64,000 nucleotides of DNA from JACCXG01 sp963750935 (GCA_963750935.1 CAVVSR010000009.1:868001-932000); one strand, 5' to 3'; positions 28,919 to 39,918 are shown, numbered from the stretch's first letter. Notes: generated by a model not told the origin, from the sequence alone. A program made the numbers and translations.

Positions 28919-29287
28919 CGATCGCTACAAGCGCGCGGCGGCGGCCGGCGGCGTCGGCATCTGGGACTGGAATCTGGCGACCGGCGAGATCTACGTCGAT
29001 CCGATTCTCAAAGAGATTCTTGGCTACCAGGATCACGAGATTCGCAACCATCTGGACGACTGGGGCCGGCAGGTACACCCCGATGACCGGGCCGCCGTCC
29101 TCGCGCACGGCCCGGGCTCATATCGCGGGCGAGACCCACTTTTACGAGGTCGAGCACCGCATGGTGCATCGCGACGGCAGCATCCGGTGGTTTCTCGCAC
29201 GCGGGTCCGTGACCAGGGACGCGCAGGGCGTCGCCGTCCGCATGGCCGGGACCGACAGCGATATCACCGGCGCAAGCGCGGCGGTGG
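28908..29287 (+). pseudogene. Truncated PAS sensor kinase, copy A, cut at the duplication junction
   Basis: Starts like the complete gene at 37459 (DDRYKRAAAAGGVGIWDWNL, PAS fold) but has an indel near 29,105. After MAGTDSDITG it runs into sequence from the 3' end of the DUF1648 gene. All downstream domains (second PAS, GAF, third PAS, HisKA, HATPase) are absent, so it cannot be a kinase. Confidence 0.88.
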
Positions 29288-29291
29288 CCCG

Positions 29292-29859
29292 TCACATGCT
29301 GAGGATGACGAGCGCGAGCAGGCCGAGCCCCAGCACCACGAGCACCGCGCCGCCGGCGCGGCGCGTGCGCGCCCAGCCGGCCTCATTCGCGGCGGACTGC
29401 GTGGGAAGCCGGGTCGGAAGGACATCCTGCACGTCCGCGATTGGCATGGGTCGCGAAGTAGGTGCCCGCGATCACGAGGGCAACGGATGCCGGAACGGCA
29501 AGGGCGTGCAGCCAGAACACGAATCTGGCGATCACCACGTTCCAGATCAGGAAGACCAGGCCGACGGTCAGCATCATCCGGAAGTCGAACGCCCCGGGGA
29601 ACCGCTCGATCCGCTGGCCGGGCCGGGACAGGCGGCGAATCAGCGGCCGCGCCAGCCAGACGGCGGTCATGGTCAGCGGCAGCAGGAACGGACCCCAGGG
29701 CTTGGCGGTGAAGCCGTCGGGCTTCAACGATACGCCCCAGTGCGTCGGCATGAGCTGCGGCAGCTCGCGGTAAAAGAGGGCTGCCGCCGTCCAGGCGCTG
29801 ACGAGGAACGTCAGGGCTGGCAGGTAAATCACCGCCGAGAGTCTCGTGTTGGCCTGCAT
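29292..29859 (-). CDS. DUF1648/SdpI-like membrane protein, copy B (frameshifted)
   Basis: Same start and first ~135 residues as copy A (QANTRLSAVIYLPALTFLVS; LPQLMPTHWGVSLKPDG). An extra base near 29,450 (GCATGGGTCG against GCACGGTCG in copy A) and a rearranged patch at ~29,390-29,440 break the frame before the last TM segment, whose codons (LGLGLLALVILSM) persist out of frame. There is no ADP-ribosylglycohydrolase behind it. Confidence 0.75.
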
Positions 29860-29927
29860 GGCTCACCGTCCTTGCGGTGAGTGTAAGGACGCTCGTGCGG
29901 CACGTCAACGCGCCCCCGGCGGATGCC

Positions 29928-30428
29928 TTACGCGGCCGGCCGGCGCTGCTCGAGCGCGAGCAGATACGCCTTGACGCCGAGACCACCCGCGAACCCGGTC
30001 AGCGCGCCGTTCGTGCCGATCACCCGGTGGCAGGGAGCGATGATCGACACCGGGTTCCTGCCGTTCGCCGCACCCACCGCGCGCACCGCTGCGGGACGGC
30101 CGATCTGCTCGGCGATCGCCCGGTACGACCGGGTTTCGCCGAACGGAATCCCCAGCAGGGCGTTCCAGACCTGGCGCTGAAACGGCGTGCCGGTGACGTC
30201 GAGCCGCACCGAGAACTCACGCCGCTCGCCGGCGAAGTATTCCGTGAGCTGACGCTCGGCCTCGACCAGGACCGGATGATGCGGGTCCTCGGCCCCAGCC
30301 TCCAGTCGCACCCGACCCGGACGGTCGTTCTCCCACAAGATCGCCGCCAGGCCGTCATCGGTCGCCACCAGCGTCAGCGCTCCCACCGGAGAGGCCATCG
30401 TTTTCTTCACGTGCGGCTTGGTCTTCAC
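29928..30428 (-). CDS. ogt: Methylated-DNA-cysteine S-methyltransferase, copy B
   Basis: 166 residues, nearly identical to copy A, with PCHRVIG and the FQRQVWNALLGIPFGETRSY motif (Lys to Asn against copy A). One extra base next to the copy-A ATG (ATGCGTGAAG instead of ATGGTGAAG) puts that ATG out of frame, so translation must start at the GTG at 30428, still with GGGAGG upstream. Functional residues are all present. Confidence 0.9.
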   Translation of the reverse strand: MKTKPHVKKTMASPVGALTLVATDDGLAAILWENDRPGRVRLEAGAEDPHHPVLVEAERQLTEYFAGERREFSVRLDVTGTPFQRQVWNALLGIPFGETRSYRAIAEQIGRPAAVRAVGAANGRNPVSIIAPCHRVIGTNGALTGFAGGLGVKAYLLALEQRRPAA

Positions 30429-30605
30429 GCATGAATCCTCCCGGAGACTCTCGCGGCGGCCTCGAGCCGTCCGCGTCGTTCGCTGTCGAGGCCAATTCTC
30501 CGGCGTTCCCCACCCGCGCGCTCGCCATTTTCGGACGCCGCCGCGATTTCGTCCTCGTGTCCGAATATGGCGAGTGAAGGCGGCGCTGCCGGCGTACGAT
30601 GGCAC

Positions 30606-32060
30606 ATGGATCAGGCCACACGGCGGCTCTATACCGCCCTGACGACGCGGGACTCGCGGTTCGACGGGGTCTTCTTCGTCGGCGTCACCTCGACCGATAT
30701 CTACTGCCGGCCGATCTGTCCGGCGAAGACGCCCAAGGCCGGCAACTGCCGGTTCTTCGCGACGCCGCAGGAGGCGGAGCAGGCCGGCTTCAGGCCCTGC
30801 CTGCGGTGCCGGCCGGAGCTGGCCCCGGGCAGTGCTCCCGTCGATCACGGGCAGCGCGTCGCCCGCGTGATCGTGCAGCGGCTCGAGGAGGGACACTTCG
30901 ACGAGCAGGCCGGCCTCGAGGCGATCGCGGACGAGTTCTCCCTCAGCTCTCGACAGATTCGCCGCATCATCCACAAGGAACTGGGCGTCCCGCCGATTCA
31001 GCTGCTCCTCACCAGGCGGCTGCTGCTGGCCAAGCAGCTGCTGACGGAAACGGCGCTGCCGATCACCGAGATCGCGTTCGCCAGCGGCTTCTCGAGCCTG
31101 CGCCGCTTCAACGATGCGTTCAGCCGCCGCTACGGCATGCCGCCGACGCGGCTGCGTCGACAGGCCACGGCCGATGGCGCCGCGATCGTCGAGCACCAGA
31201 CGTCGACGCTGCAGCTCTCGTATCGGCCGCCCTACGACTGGAAGGGCATGCTGCGGTTTCTGTCGGCGCGCGCGTTGACCGGCGTGGAGCACGTGACGGA
31301 CTCCGCCTACTCCCGCACCGTGCGGCTGGGGACCGCCACCGGCTGGATTGGCGTCACGCAGGCCAGGAAAAAGCATGCGCTGATGCTCGAGTTCACACAC
31401 AGCCTCACGCCGGTCCTGCCGGCGCTGCTCAGTCGTGTCCGCGCCCTGTTCGATCTCGACGCGCGGCCCGATCTGATTGCACGGCACCTGGCCCGCGACA
31501 CGCGGCTGACCGCCGCGGTCAGGTCGAATCCAGGCCTGCGCCTGCCCGGCGGCTTCGACGGATACGAGCTCGGCCTGCGCGCGATTCTCGGCCAGCAGGT
31601 GACCGTGAAGGCGGCCACCACGATCAGCTGCCGCCTCGTGCGGGCGTTCGGCGAACCGCTCGTCACGCCGATCGCCGCGCTCGATCGACTGACGCCAACC
31701 CCGGCCCGCATCGCGGCCGCAAGCGTCGACGACATCGCGCGGCACGGCATCGTCTCGGCGCGCGCCCGGAGCGTCATCGCGCTGGCGAAGGCGCTGGAGG
31801 CCGGCGAGCTGCGTCTCGACGGCGGCGCCCACCAGCATCCAGACGAGGCGATCAGGCGGCTCGGTGAAGTGCCGGGGATTGGTCCGTGGACGGCGCACTA
31901 CATCGCGATGCGCGCCCTGCACTGGCCCGACGCGTTTCCCAAGGAAGACATCGCCCTGCGCAAGCGGCTCGGTAACGTGAGTGCCAGGGAGGCCGAGGCG
32001 ATGTCAGAGGGCTGGCGGCCGTGGCGCAGCTATGCGGTGATGCACGTCTGGAACCTATGA
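30606..32060 (+). CDS. alkA: Ada-like/AraC/AlkA fusion glycosylase, copy B
   Basis: 484 residues, one substitution relative to copy A (Cys to Gly in TGWICVTQ) and ten synonymous changes. All Ada-type cysteines, the HTH, the helix-hairpin-helix and the catalytic Asp are retained. It lies divergent from ogt copy B and overlaps the convergent esterase gene by 6 nt, as in copy A. Confidence 0.92.
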   Translation: MDQATRRLYTALTTRDSRFDGVFFVGVTSTDIYCRPICPAKTPKAGNCRFFATPQEAEQAGFRPCLRCRPELAPGSAPVDHGQRVARVIVQRLEEGHFDEQAGLEAIADEFSLSSRQIRRIIHKELGVPPIQLLLTRRLLLAKQLLTETALPITEIAFASGFSSLRRFNDAFSRRYGMPPTRLRRQATADGAAIVEHQTSTLQLSYRPPYDWKGMLRFLSARALTGVEHVTDSAYSRTVRLGTATGWIGVTQARKKHALMLEFTHSLTPVLPALLSRVRALFDLDARPDLIARHLARDTRLTAAVRSNPGLRLPGGFDGYELGLRAILGQQVTVKAATTISCRLVRAFGEPLVTPIAALDRLTPTPARIAAASVDDIARHGIVSARARSVIALAKALEAGELRLDGGAHQHPDEAIRRLGEVPGIGPWTAHYIAMRALHWPDAFPKEDIALRKRLGNVSAREAEAMSEGWRPWRSYAVMHVWNL

Positions 32061-33197
32061 GCCGTATCCCTTCCACAGCCACTCGAGCGCCGCCGGCAGC
32101 GTCTGCTGCTTGACCGCCCGGTCGCAGTGTCCGGCGTTGCGCGAGAAGACGAACTGATAGGTGTAGCCCTTCGCGGCGAGCACCTTCGCCATGTTCTGGT
32201 TGGCCAGCACCCAGTCGTGCATCTCGTCGCGCATGACGTTGGGGTTGAGCAGATCCCGGTCGCCGACCTGCAGCCAGAGCCGGAGAGGTTTCGCCGGGCT
32301 GTTCGGGATCAGCCGGCGATGGAACTCCCAGGCCCCGCCCGGGGTGTCGTCGCTCGGCGGCCACTGCTGGTTCACGTAGGTGCCCGAGTACGACAGGACC
32401 CGGCGGTACCGCTCGGGGTGGTACCAGGCCATGATGAGCGCCGCCGAGGCGCCCGAGCTGCAGCCCATCGTCGCGCGCCCGTCCGGGTTCTTCGTCAGCT
32501 TGACCCCGTACTGCTTCTCGACGAGCGGCAGCACCTCGGTTTCGACGAAGTCCGAGTACTTGCCCGACATCGTGTCGTATTCGAGTCCGCGCTGGCTGCC
32601 CTGTGCGTCGCCGCTGCCGTTCCCGATCGAGATCGCCACCATCGCCGGCACGCGCTTCTGCGCGATCAGGCTGTCGAGCGCCGTGAACAGCAGCTGGTCG
32701 GGCCCGTCGGCGCCGACGATGAAGGGGACTTCGGTGCCGGGCACGTACTGCGCCGGAACGTAGACGGCGACCCTTCTCGCGTACGGGGCCGGATGACTGG
32801 TCGTGACGATCAGCTTCGCGGGATCCTTGGGGTCGGGCGTGCCGAACGTGCCAGCGTCGCGGGCAATCCCCGGGTACAGCTTGCTGTCGGACGAATTCAT
32901 CGTGAACGTCTGGACCGTTCCGCGCGGCACCCCGTCCGCGACCGTCATCTCCGGCGCCGGCGCGTGCGTCGGCCCCATGATGAAGTTGCCGTTCCTGTCA
33001 GAGGGCGGAACCGCGCCGTCCGGCAGCTCCGTCGCCTCGACGAACCCCGGCGTCCGCGGGTCTCGCGTCGGCGGCGCCGGGCGTGGTGCCGGTTGTGCCG
33101 CGGGTGGGGCCGCACCACCAGCGCCTTGCGGCGGGGCAGGCGTCTGGGCGGCGGCAACGGCGAAGGCGGCGGCGAGCACGAGAGCGGTGGTTTTCAT
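32055..33197 (-). CDS. Exported enterochelin-esterase-like hydrolase, copy B (intact)
   Basis: 380 residues in one frame from the ATG at 33197: signal peptide, Pro-rich linker (GGAAPPAAQPAPRPAPPTRD), then the esterase domain with GCSSGASAAL elbow, the acid near LWLQVGDRDLLNPN and NAGHCDR histidine. The reference for the broken copy at 23508-24651. The start overlaps the hybrid-kinase stop by ATGA. Confidence 0.88.
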   Translation of the reverse strand: MKTTALVLAAAFAVAAAQTPAPPQGAGGAAPPAAQPAPRPAPPTRDPRTPGFVEATELPDGAVPPSDRNGNFIMGPTHAPAPEMTVADGVPRGTVQTFTMNSSDSKLYPGIARDAGTFGTPDPKDPAKLIVTTSHPAPYARRVAVYVPAQYVPGTEVPFIVGADGPDQLLFTALDSLIAQKRVPAMVAISIGNGSGDAQGSQRGLEYDTMSGKYSDFVETEVLPLVEKQYGVKLTKNPDGRATMGCSSGASAALIMAWYHPERYRRVLSYSGTYVNQQWPPSDDTPGGAWEFHRRLIPNSPAKPLRLWLQVGDRDLLNPNVMRDEMHDWVLANQNMAKVLAAKGYTYQFVFSRNAGHCDRAVKQQTLPAALEWLWKGYGS

Positions 33198-36100
33198 GAT
33201 CTGGCGACGTCGCCTCCCAGCAGTTGCTCCAACCTGTCGATCTCTCCCGGCTTGACCACGTGCGCATCGAACCCCGCGTCGAGGCACGCGTCGCGGATGT
33301 CCGTGCCGGCGTATCCGGTGAGGGCGATTAAATAGAGCTTTGCCGGCGGGAACCGCTGACGAAGCTCACGAGCGAGATCGATCCCGTTCATGTCCGGCAT
33401 CGACAGGTCCACGATCGCGCACTCTGGCTGGAACGTCTCCGCAAGCGCGAGCGCACTCGCGCCATCGCCGGCGACGGCGACCTCGTGACCCCAGCCCCGG
33501 GCCAGACGGGAGAGCGAGGTCCTGACCTCTTCGTGATCGTCGACGATCATGACCTTCCGCGTGCGTAGTGTCACCGTGGGAGCCGCCGCCCTTGTCTCGA
33601 CCTTCTCGGCCTCGCGGCCCTCCGGTGTGTCTGACGACGCCAGCGGCAGGGAGACAATGAACTCGCTTCCCGCAGAGAAGCCGCCGCTGGTGACCTTGAC
33701 GTCGCCACTATGCAGCTCCATGACCCGGCGCACCACGCTGAGCCCGATGCCCAATCCACTGGAGGGGCGTACCAGCGGCCGATGAGCTTGCATGAACGGC
33801 TGGAAAATTACGCTCGAGATTCTCGGCGGCAATGCCGATGCCGCTGTCTCGCACGGCCAGCACCGCGTTGTCGCCGCGCTGTTCCAGCGTCACCGTGATC
33901 GTGCCACCTGGCTCGGTGAACTTCGCCGCGTTCTCGACCAGGTTACTGACGACCTGGCGCAAGCGAGCCGGATCCCCGTCGACGGACAACGGGGCGGCAG
34001 GGAGAATGAGCGACAACACGTGCGCCGCTCGTCGACGAATGGCTGAATCGCCTGAACCGCGTCACGCACGACTGCCCCGAAATCGACACGTTCGGGGCGA
34101 AGCTCGATCACGCCGCGACTGATGCGCGACAGGTCCAGCAAGCTCGTTCACAAATCGCAGAAGCATTTGCGCCTGTGAATCTATCGTCTCGATCAGTTCG
34201 AGGTTCTCAGGACTGGGGTGGCTTTTTCGCAACAGGTAGACGGCGTGGGTGATGGGCGTGAGCGGGTGCCGGAGCTCATGGCCCAGCATGGCGATGAACT
34301 GATCCTTCCGCTCGGCGCTGGCGACGAACCCGGCGGTCATGTCCGCGCGAGCGGTGACGTCCTGGACCGCGAGCAACAACTCTTCGGCCTGTTCGCCGTC
34401 TGACGGGATCATCCTCGCGCTCAACGCCATCACCTGGCGCCGCTGGTCAGGAAGGTCCAGCGTCGTTTCCCAGTCTTCAAGAGGCTGGCCGTTGTCCACG
34501 AGCGCCCGCAATCTCCGGTGCAGCTCCGGAATGTTCCACCGGGCGTCGCCCGCTTCGTAGAGGAACCGGCCTTCAATCTGTCTCGCGGGACGTCCCCAGG
34601 TCCGCCGCGAACGCCGAATTCGCCCGCTGGATCCGCAGCCCGCCATCGAGCACCGCCAACGGCTCCTTGACCACCTGAATGATGGTGTCCGCATGGGCGC
34701 GCGCGGCGTCGGAGATTCGTCGCGCCGCGTCCAGCTCCAGGTTCAGCATGCCGAGCTCCTGGTTCCGGCTCCGCAGCTCGTCGACGGTTGTCGTGAGCTC
34801 CTCGTTGGTCGACTGCAGCTCCTCCTTCGACGTCTCGAGCTCCTCGTTCGTGCTCTGAAATTCCTCGTTGGCGGACAACATCTCCTCGTGCGCGGAGCGA
34901 AGCTCCTCCTGGATAGCCTCGTGCTCCTCGACCGCCGCCCGCATGTACTCCCGCATCCCTTCGAGCTCGCGCTCCAGCTGCGCGAGCCGTTTGTCCTTCT
35001 CGGATTCGGTCAACGTGGTGACCGCCGTGGGGAGGCGGCGATCCACCGGCGGGCGTGACCCATCGTCGAACAGGATCAGGAAGGACTGCCGACCGCCCGC
35101 GCCCGCGAGCGGAATCACCTCGATGCTGATCTCGCGCGTATCGAGATGGACCTCGCGGCGGGACGCCAGGCCGGTCCTGCGGGTCTCTTCGATCGCAGGA
35201 AGAATCTGGACGAGCAGCTCGGGACGCATGACCCGTCGCAGGTCGAAGCTGGGCGGACCGCCGGCCGGCTCCAGGTAGGGACCGGTCTGGCCGCGAAACT
35301 GGAGGATGGTGAGGGCCTGGTTCACGAGCACACACGCCGGCGCAAAACGCGCGAGCAGCAGCCGGTCCGCTTCGCGCGGCAGCGAGTCTGCCTCGACGGG
35401 AGCCGGCGCCGCGTTGTCGTCGGGCTCGAGCGCCAGCAAGGTCGAAAGATCGCCCCGTTCCGCGAGGGACCCCCCGCCGGTATTCGGCATGCGACGGAAC
35501 ACTCGCAGCCCGCTGTCGAGCTGCTCGAACAACTCGCGGAGACTGGGAGACCGTCTCTGCCGGACCAAAGAACAGCATGCCGTGCGGACGCAGCGCGTAG
35601 TGGAACGTTCGGAGCACCCGGCGCTGCGCGACGTCGTCCAGATAGATGAGGAGATTGCGGCAGCTGATGAGGTCCAATCGCGAGAACGGCGGATCGCGCG
35701 TCACGTCCTGACGCGCGAAGAGACAGAGGTCGCGAACGTCCTTCGCGATGCGGTAGTCGCCGTTCTGGCGGATGAAGAACCGTTCCAGGCGTTCAGGCGA
35801 CACCTCCTGCAGGGAGCTGGCGGGGTACACGCCCGCGCGCGCCTTCTCCAGCGCCGGTTCGCTGACGTCGGTCCCGAAAATCTGGATCTTCAGCGACGCC
35901 AGGCGGTCACCGAGGTACTCGAGAACGGCGATGGCGACGGAATAGACCTCCTCCCCGGTCGCGCAGCCGGGCACCCAGATGCGGATCGGCTCTCTCGGAG
36001 ACCGGCCTTCACAAAGCGCGGGAAGCACGTGGTCGCGCAGCGCATCGAACGCCGGCGGATCACGAAAGAACTCGGTGACGCGGATCAGGAAGTCCTGGAA

Positions 36101-36929
36101 GAGCGCGGCGAGCTCGGCAGGATCGCGATCGAGCGATTCGCGGTACTCGTCGAGGCTCTCGATCCGTCGCAGCATCATTCGCCGCTCGATGCGGCGTCTG
36201 ATCGTGGTTCGCTTGTAGTGGGTGAAGTCGACGCCGTGCGCCGAGCGAAGCCGCTGGAAGATCTGACGGAGATGCGCTTCTTCGTCTTCGACGCCGGCGC
36301 TCTGCCGGGCCTTCCGCTGTGAAACCAGGGCTCGCCCCCGCCGTGGCAAATCGGCGGGTGAGGCGCGCGAGCTCGCCGGCGATCTCGTTCGGGCGCAACA
36401 CCAGATCCACGCAGCCCGTCTCGATGGCATGGCTTGGCATCATCGGGAAGCGCGCCGACTCGGGCCGCTGCGCGAAGGTCAACCCGCCGCCGTGCTTGAT
36501 CTCGCGGAGCCCGAGCGAGCCGTCCGAGTCGGCGCCGGAGAGCACGACGCCGATCGCGCCGTCGCCATACGCGACCGCAAGGGACGAGAAGAGGAGATCC
36601 ACCGGAAAGGGCCGCTCCGCGGTCCCCGTCCTCGGCTTCAGATCGATGAGGCCGTCGCGCACGGTGATGGTCGCATCCGCGGGGATGACGTAGACGTGAT
36701 CCCGCTGCACGGCCTCTCCGGCGACGGCCAGCGACACGGCCATCGTGGTCTTCTTCGACAGGATCTCGGCAAGCAGGCTTTCGTGGGTCGGGTCAAGGTG
36801 CTGAACCACGATGAAGGCCATGCCGGTTCGCGGCAGAACCGCGAACAGATCGATCAGCGCTTCGAGGCCTCCGGCGGAGGCGCCGATCCCCACGACGAAC
36901 AGCGGAGCCCGGCGTCCGGCTTGTGACAC
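33194..36929 (-). CDS. CheB-CheR-PAS-histidine kinase-receiver hybrid, copy B (six frameshifts)
   Basis: Same architecture as copy A from the GTG at 36929. The frame breaks near 36,299, 35,536, 34,585, 34,135, 34,020 and 33,797; of these 34,585 and 33,797 match breaks in copy A and the rest are private. The linker between HATPase and receiver (33,565-33,660) is the most divergent part between copies, while the CheR, HisKA and receiver cores are nearly identical. That pattern fits selection acting on a coding sequence. As read, neither copy encodes the whole protein. Confidence 0.82.
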
Positions 36930-37106
36930 GGCCCGAGTATAGAACCGATGCGCGGTTCAGTTGGGCGAACGGCGCCCCATCTCATCCCTTTGTCTCGAGC
37001 TCCCGCTGGGCTGCGACGGAGGGCGCTGGCCGCGCGCGTCCTGTGCGGAAATTGATACTATCTCCCTCCCGGCAACCTCAGGCACGAGTCAGTGCGAAAC
37101 GAGTCG

Positions 37107-37469
37107 ATGCGTTTGGCGATCGTCGATGACGACGAAGATGTGCGCACGGCGCTCGCGCGGCTCCTCCGCTGTCTGGGCCACGACGTGCGAGTGTTCGCGT
37201 CGGCCGAGGCATTCGAGGTGGGAACCGTGACCGCAGATTGTCTGATCGTCGACGCTGGCCTTCCCGGCGTGAGCGGCCCCGAGCTCTGCGAACGGCTCCG
37301 TCGCAAGGGGAATCCGACTCCCGTGGTGCTGGTCACCGGCGGCACCGATACCAAGGCTCGAGACACCTGTCGCGCGATGGACATCGCCACCGTGGTCAAG
37401 CCGTTTGACGACGTCACGTTGCTGGCAGCGATTGCCGCAGCCATCGACCGCGAGCGCCATGCACGCTGA
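37107..37469 (+). CDS. Single-domain response regulator, copy B
   Basis: 120 residues, differing from copy A by three residues (Ala to Thr in KARDTCR, Val to Ile near IDRER, last Gly to Arg). Phospho-Asp pocket and Lys intact. Overlaps the complete PAS kinase start at 37459 by 11 nt, and so keeps the kinase partner that copy A has lost. Confidence 0.88.
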   Translation: MRLAIVDDDEDVRTALARLLRCLGHDVRVFASAEAFEVGTVTADCLIVDAGLPGVSGPELCERLRRKGNPTPVVLVTGGTDTKARDTCRAMDIATVVKPFDDVTLLAAIAAAIDRERHAR

Positions 37470-39822
37470 CGATCGCTACAAGCGCGCGGCGGCGGCCGGC
37501 GGCGTCGGCATCTGGGACTGGAATCTGGCGACCGGCGAGATCTACGTCGATCCGATTCTCAAAGAGATTCTCGGCTACCAGGATCACGAGATTCGCAACC
37601 ACCTGGACGACTGGGGCCGGCATGGTACACCCCGATGACCGGGCCGCCGTTCTCGCGACGGCCCAGGCTCATATCGCGGGCGAGACCCACCTCTACGAGG
37701 TCGAGCACCGGATGGTGCATCGCGACGGCAGCATCCGGTGGTTTCTCGCACGCGGGTCCGTGACCAGAGACGCGCAGGGCGTCGCCGTCCGCATGGCCGG
37801 GACCGACACCGACATCACCGAGCGCAAGCGCGGCGAAGTGGCGCTGCGCCGGGCCGAGGAGCTCAACCGGCAGATCGTCGAGAACACCAGCGACTGCGTG
37901 AAGATCCTCGACCTCGACGGCCGCATCGTTCATATCAGTCGCGAGGGCCTGCAGTTCCTCGAAATCGAGGCCTCCCAGTTGCTGAACCGGCCACTCACCG
38001 ACTTCTTCGAGGGGGAGGTCCGTCAGGAGGCGGCGGCGGCCGTGGCGGCGGCTCGACGTGGCGGGCGGGGCCGCTTCCAGGGCCTCCTGCGAACGGCGTC
38101 GGGTGTGGGGAAGTGGTGGGACATCGTCGTGACGCCGATCACCGACGCGAACGGCGCCGTGGTGCAGTTGCTGGCCGTTTCGCGCGACATCACCGAACGG
38201 CGCCGCGACGAGGCGGTTCGCGCGGCCCAGCACCAGGTGCTCGGGATGATCGCCACCGGCAGCGCGCTCCCCGACGTGCTCGATTGCCTGGTCCGGCTCG
38301 TCGAGCAACAGGTCAGCGGCATGCGGTGCTCCGTGCTGATGCTCGATGAAAGCGGCACCCACGTTCGGCATGGCGCCGCCCCGAGTCTTCCCGACGACTA
38401 CGTTCACGCCATCGACGGACTGACGATCGGTCCCCGCCATGGCTCCTGCGGGACGGCCATGTTCCTGGGCGCCCGGGTCATCGTGACGGACGTCCTCACC
38501 GATCCACTCTGGGAGGACTTCCGCGATGTGGCGCGGCAGTTCGGCTTTCGCGCGTGCTGGTCGACCCCGATCTTCTCGCCGCAGCGGAAGGTGCTCGGCT
38601 CGTTTGCCATGTACTACGACGAGCCGCGGTCGCCCAGCGACGAGGAGCTGCGGCTGATCGACGCGGCAGCGGATATCGCACGCATCGCGATCGAGCAGCA
38701 GCGCGCCCATCAGGCACTGCGGGACAGCGAGGCGCGGAACCGGGCCATCCTTCGCGCCATCCCCGACTGGATGTTCCTGATGACGGTCGACGGCGTCTTT
38801 CTCGACTTTCACGCGAAGGACGCATCGCGCCTGCACGCTCCGCCCTCGGCATTTATCGGCAAACGTGTCACCGAGGTGCTGCCGCCACCGGTTGGCGAGA
38901 CGCTCGCGCAGCGCGTTCGTACGCGTGAACGCGTCGGATGAGCCCGAGACGATCGAATACGTGCTGGGTGCCGATGGCGCGGAGCGCTTCTACGAGGCCT
39001 GCATCGTCCGTTGTGACGGGGACAAGATCCTCAGCATCGTCAGGGATGTCACCGACCGCAAGCGTGCGGAGCTGGAGACTGACGCACAGAGGCGGGAACT
39101 GACGCATCTGAGCCGCATCGCGACGCTCGGCGAGCTCACCGGCGCGCTCGCGCACGAATTGAGCCAGCCGCTGACGGCCGTCCGCTCCAACGCGCAGGCG
39201 GCCCGGCACTTCCTGGACCACGATCCGCTGGACGTCGCGGAGCTTCGCGCCACGCTCGACGACATCATCAGGAACAACCAGCGGGCCGGCGCGGTGATCG
39301 ATCGCCTGCGCGCCCTGCTCAGGAAGGAAGGCCTCGCGCTCCAGCCCGTCGACATGAACGAGGTGGTACGCGAGGTGGTCGATCTGGCGCACAGCGAGAT
39401 TCTTTCGCGCCGCGTCACGCTGACCAGCAGGCTGGCGCCCGAGATCAAGCCGGTGCTGGGCGACCGCATTCAGTTACAGCAGGTCGTGCTCAATCTCGTG
39501 CTGAACGCGTGCGATGCCATGAACGAGACGGACGCCGCGAAGCGGCAGCTGGCGCTCGCGACTGAAATGAGGAATGGCGTCGTCGAGCTCGTGGTGTCTG
39601 ACTGCGGTCCGGGGATTTCGGAGGGTCAGCTCGAGCGCGTGTTCGAGCCATTCGTGACGTCCCGCGAGCATGGGCCTCGGCCTCGGGCTGACAATCAGCC
39701 GCTCGATCGTGACCGCGCACAGCGGATCGATCCGAGCCGAGAACAACGTCGCTGGCGGCGCGACCTTCCGCTGCATCCTCCCGGTTGCTGAACAGGGCAG
39801 CGCGGGCGCGATAGCCGTCTGA
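37459..39822 (+). CDS. PAS-PAS-GAF-PAS histidine kinase (FixL-like), complete copy (three frameshifts)
   Basis: About 787 residues. PAS 1 (~5-115), PAS 2 (ENTSDCVKILDLDGRIVHIS), GAF (~255-410, GPRHGSCGTAMFLGARVIV), PAS 3 (ILRAIPDWMFLMTVDGVFLD), then HisKA with phospho-acceptor His in ALAHELSQPLTAVRSNAQAA and HATPase (QVVLNLVLNACDAM, GLGLTISRSIV), ending at TGA 39820-39822. Frames break near 37,622 (an extra T), 38,930 and 39,670. It resembles soluble FixL-type sensors, but I see no haem-specific PAS signature. The preceding overlapping receiver gene is the obvious partner. Confidence 0.85.
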
Positions 39823-39918
39823 GGACGATCGCGGCCGGCAAGGTCCTCCCACCACAACACCGCGGACGTGTCAGTGTCGCCTGGCTTTCCGGCAGCGGCA
39901 ATGAGGCATGATCGCGAC

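Larger units (their letters stand above)
20753..29287. repeat. Copy A of an ~8.5-kb direct tandem duplication
   Basis: Copy A (20753-29287) and copy B (29288-37842) are head-to-tail and align throughout; the offset drifts from 8,535 to 8,555 bp because of small indels. Contents: DUF1648, ogt, Ada/AlkA, esterase, CheB-CheR hybrid, receiver, and the first ~120 codons of a PAS kinase. The junction at 29287/29288 joins the interior of the PAS kinase to the 3' end of the DUF1648 gene, with only a base or two of shared sequence. No transposase or flanking inverted repeats. Confidence 0.92.
29288..37842. repeat. Copy B of the ~8.5-kb direct tandem duplication
   Basis: Gene-by-gene match to copy A. 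It lacks the ADP-ribosylglycohydrolase that follows DUF1648 before copy A, and it continues past 37842 into the complete PAS kinase. That is what a simple tandem duplication of an original single segment predicts. In the alkA-like gene the copies differ by 11 substitutions and no indels. Confidence 0.92.

Noticed and set aside
29928..31922. A 664-residue minus-strand frame
   Set aside because: Only its last ~167 residues (ogt copy B) are real; the rest is antisense to the Ada/AlkA gene.
20753..37842. Duplication as a composite transposon or integrated element
   Set aside because: No transposase, integrase, terminal inverted repeats or target-site duplication at either end.
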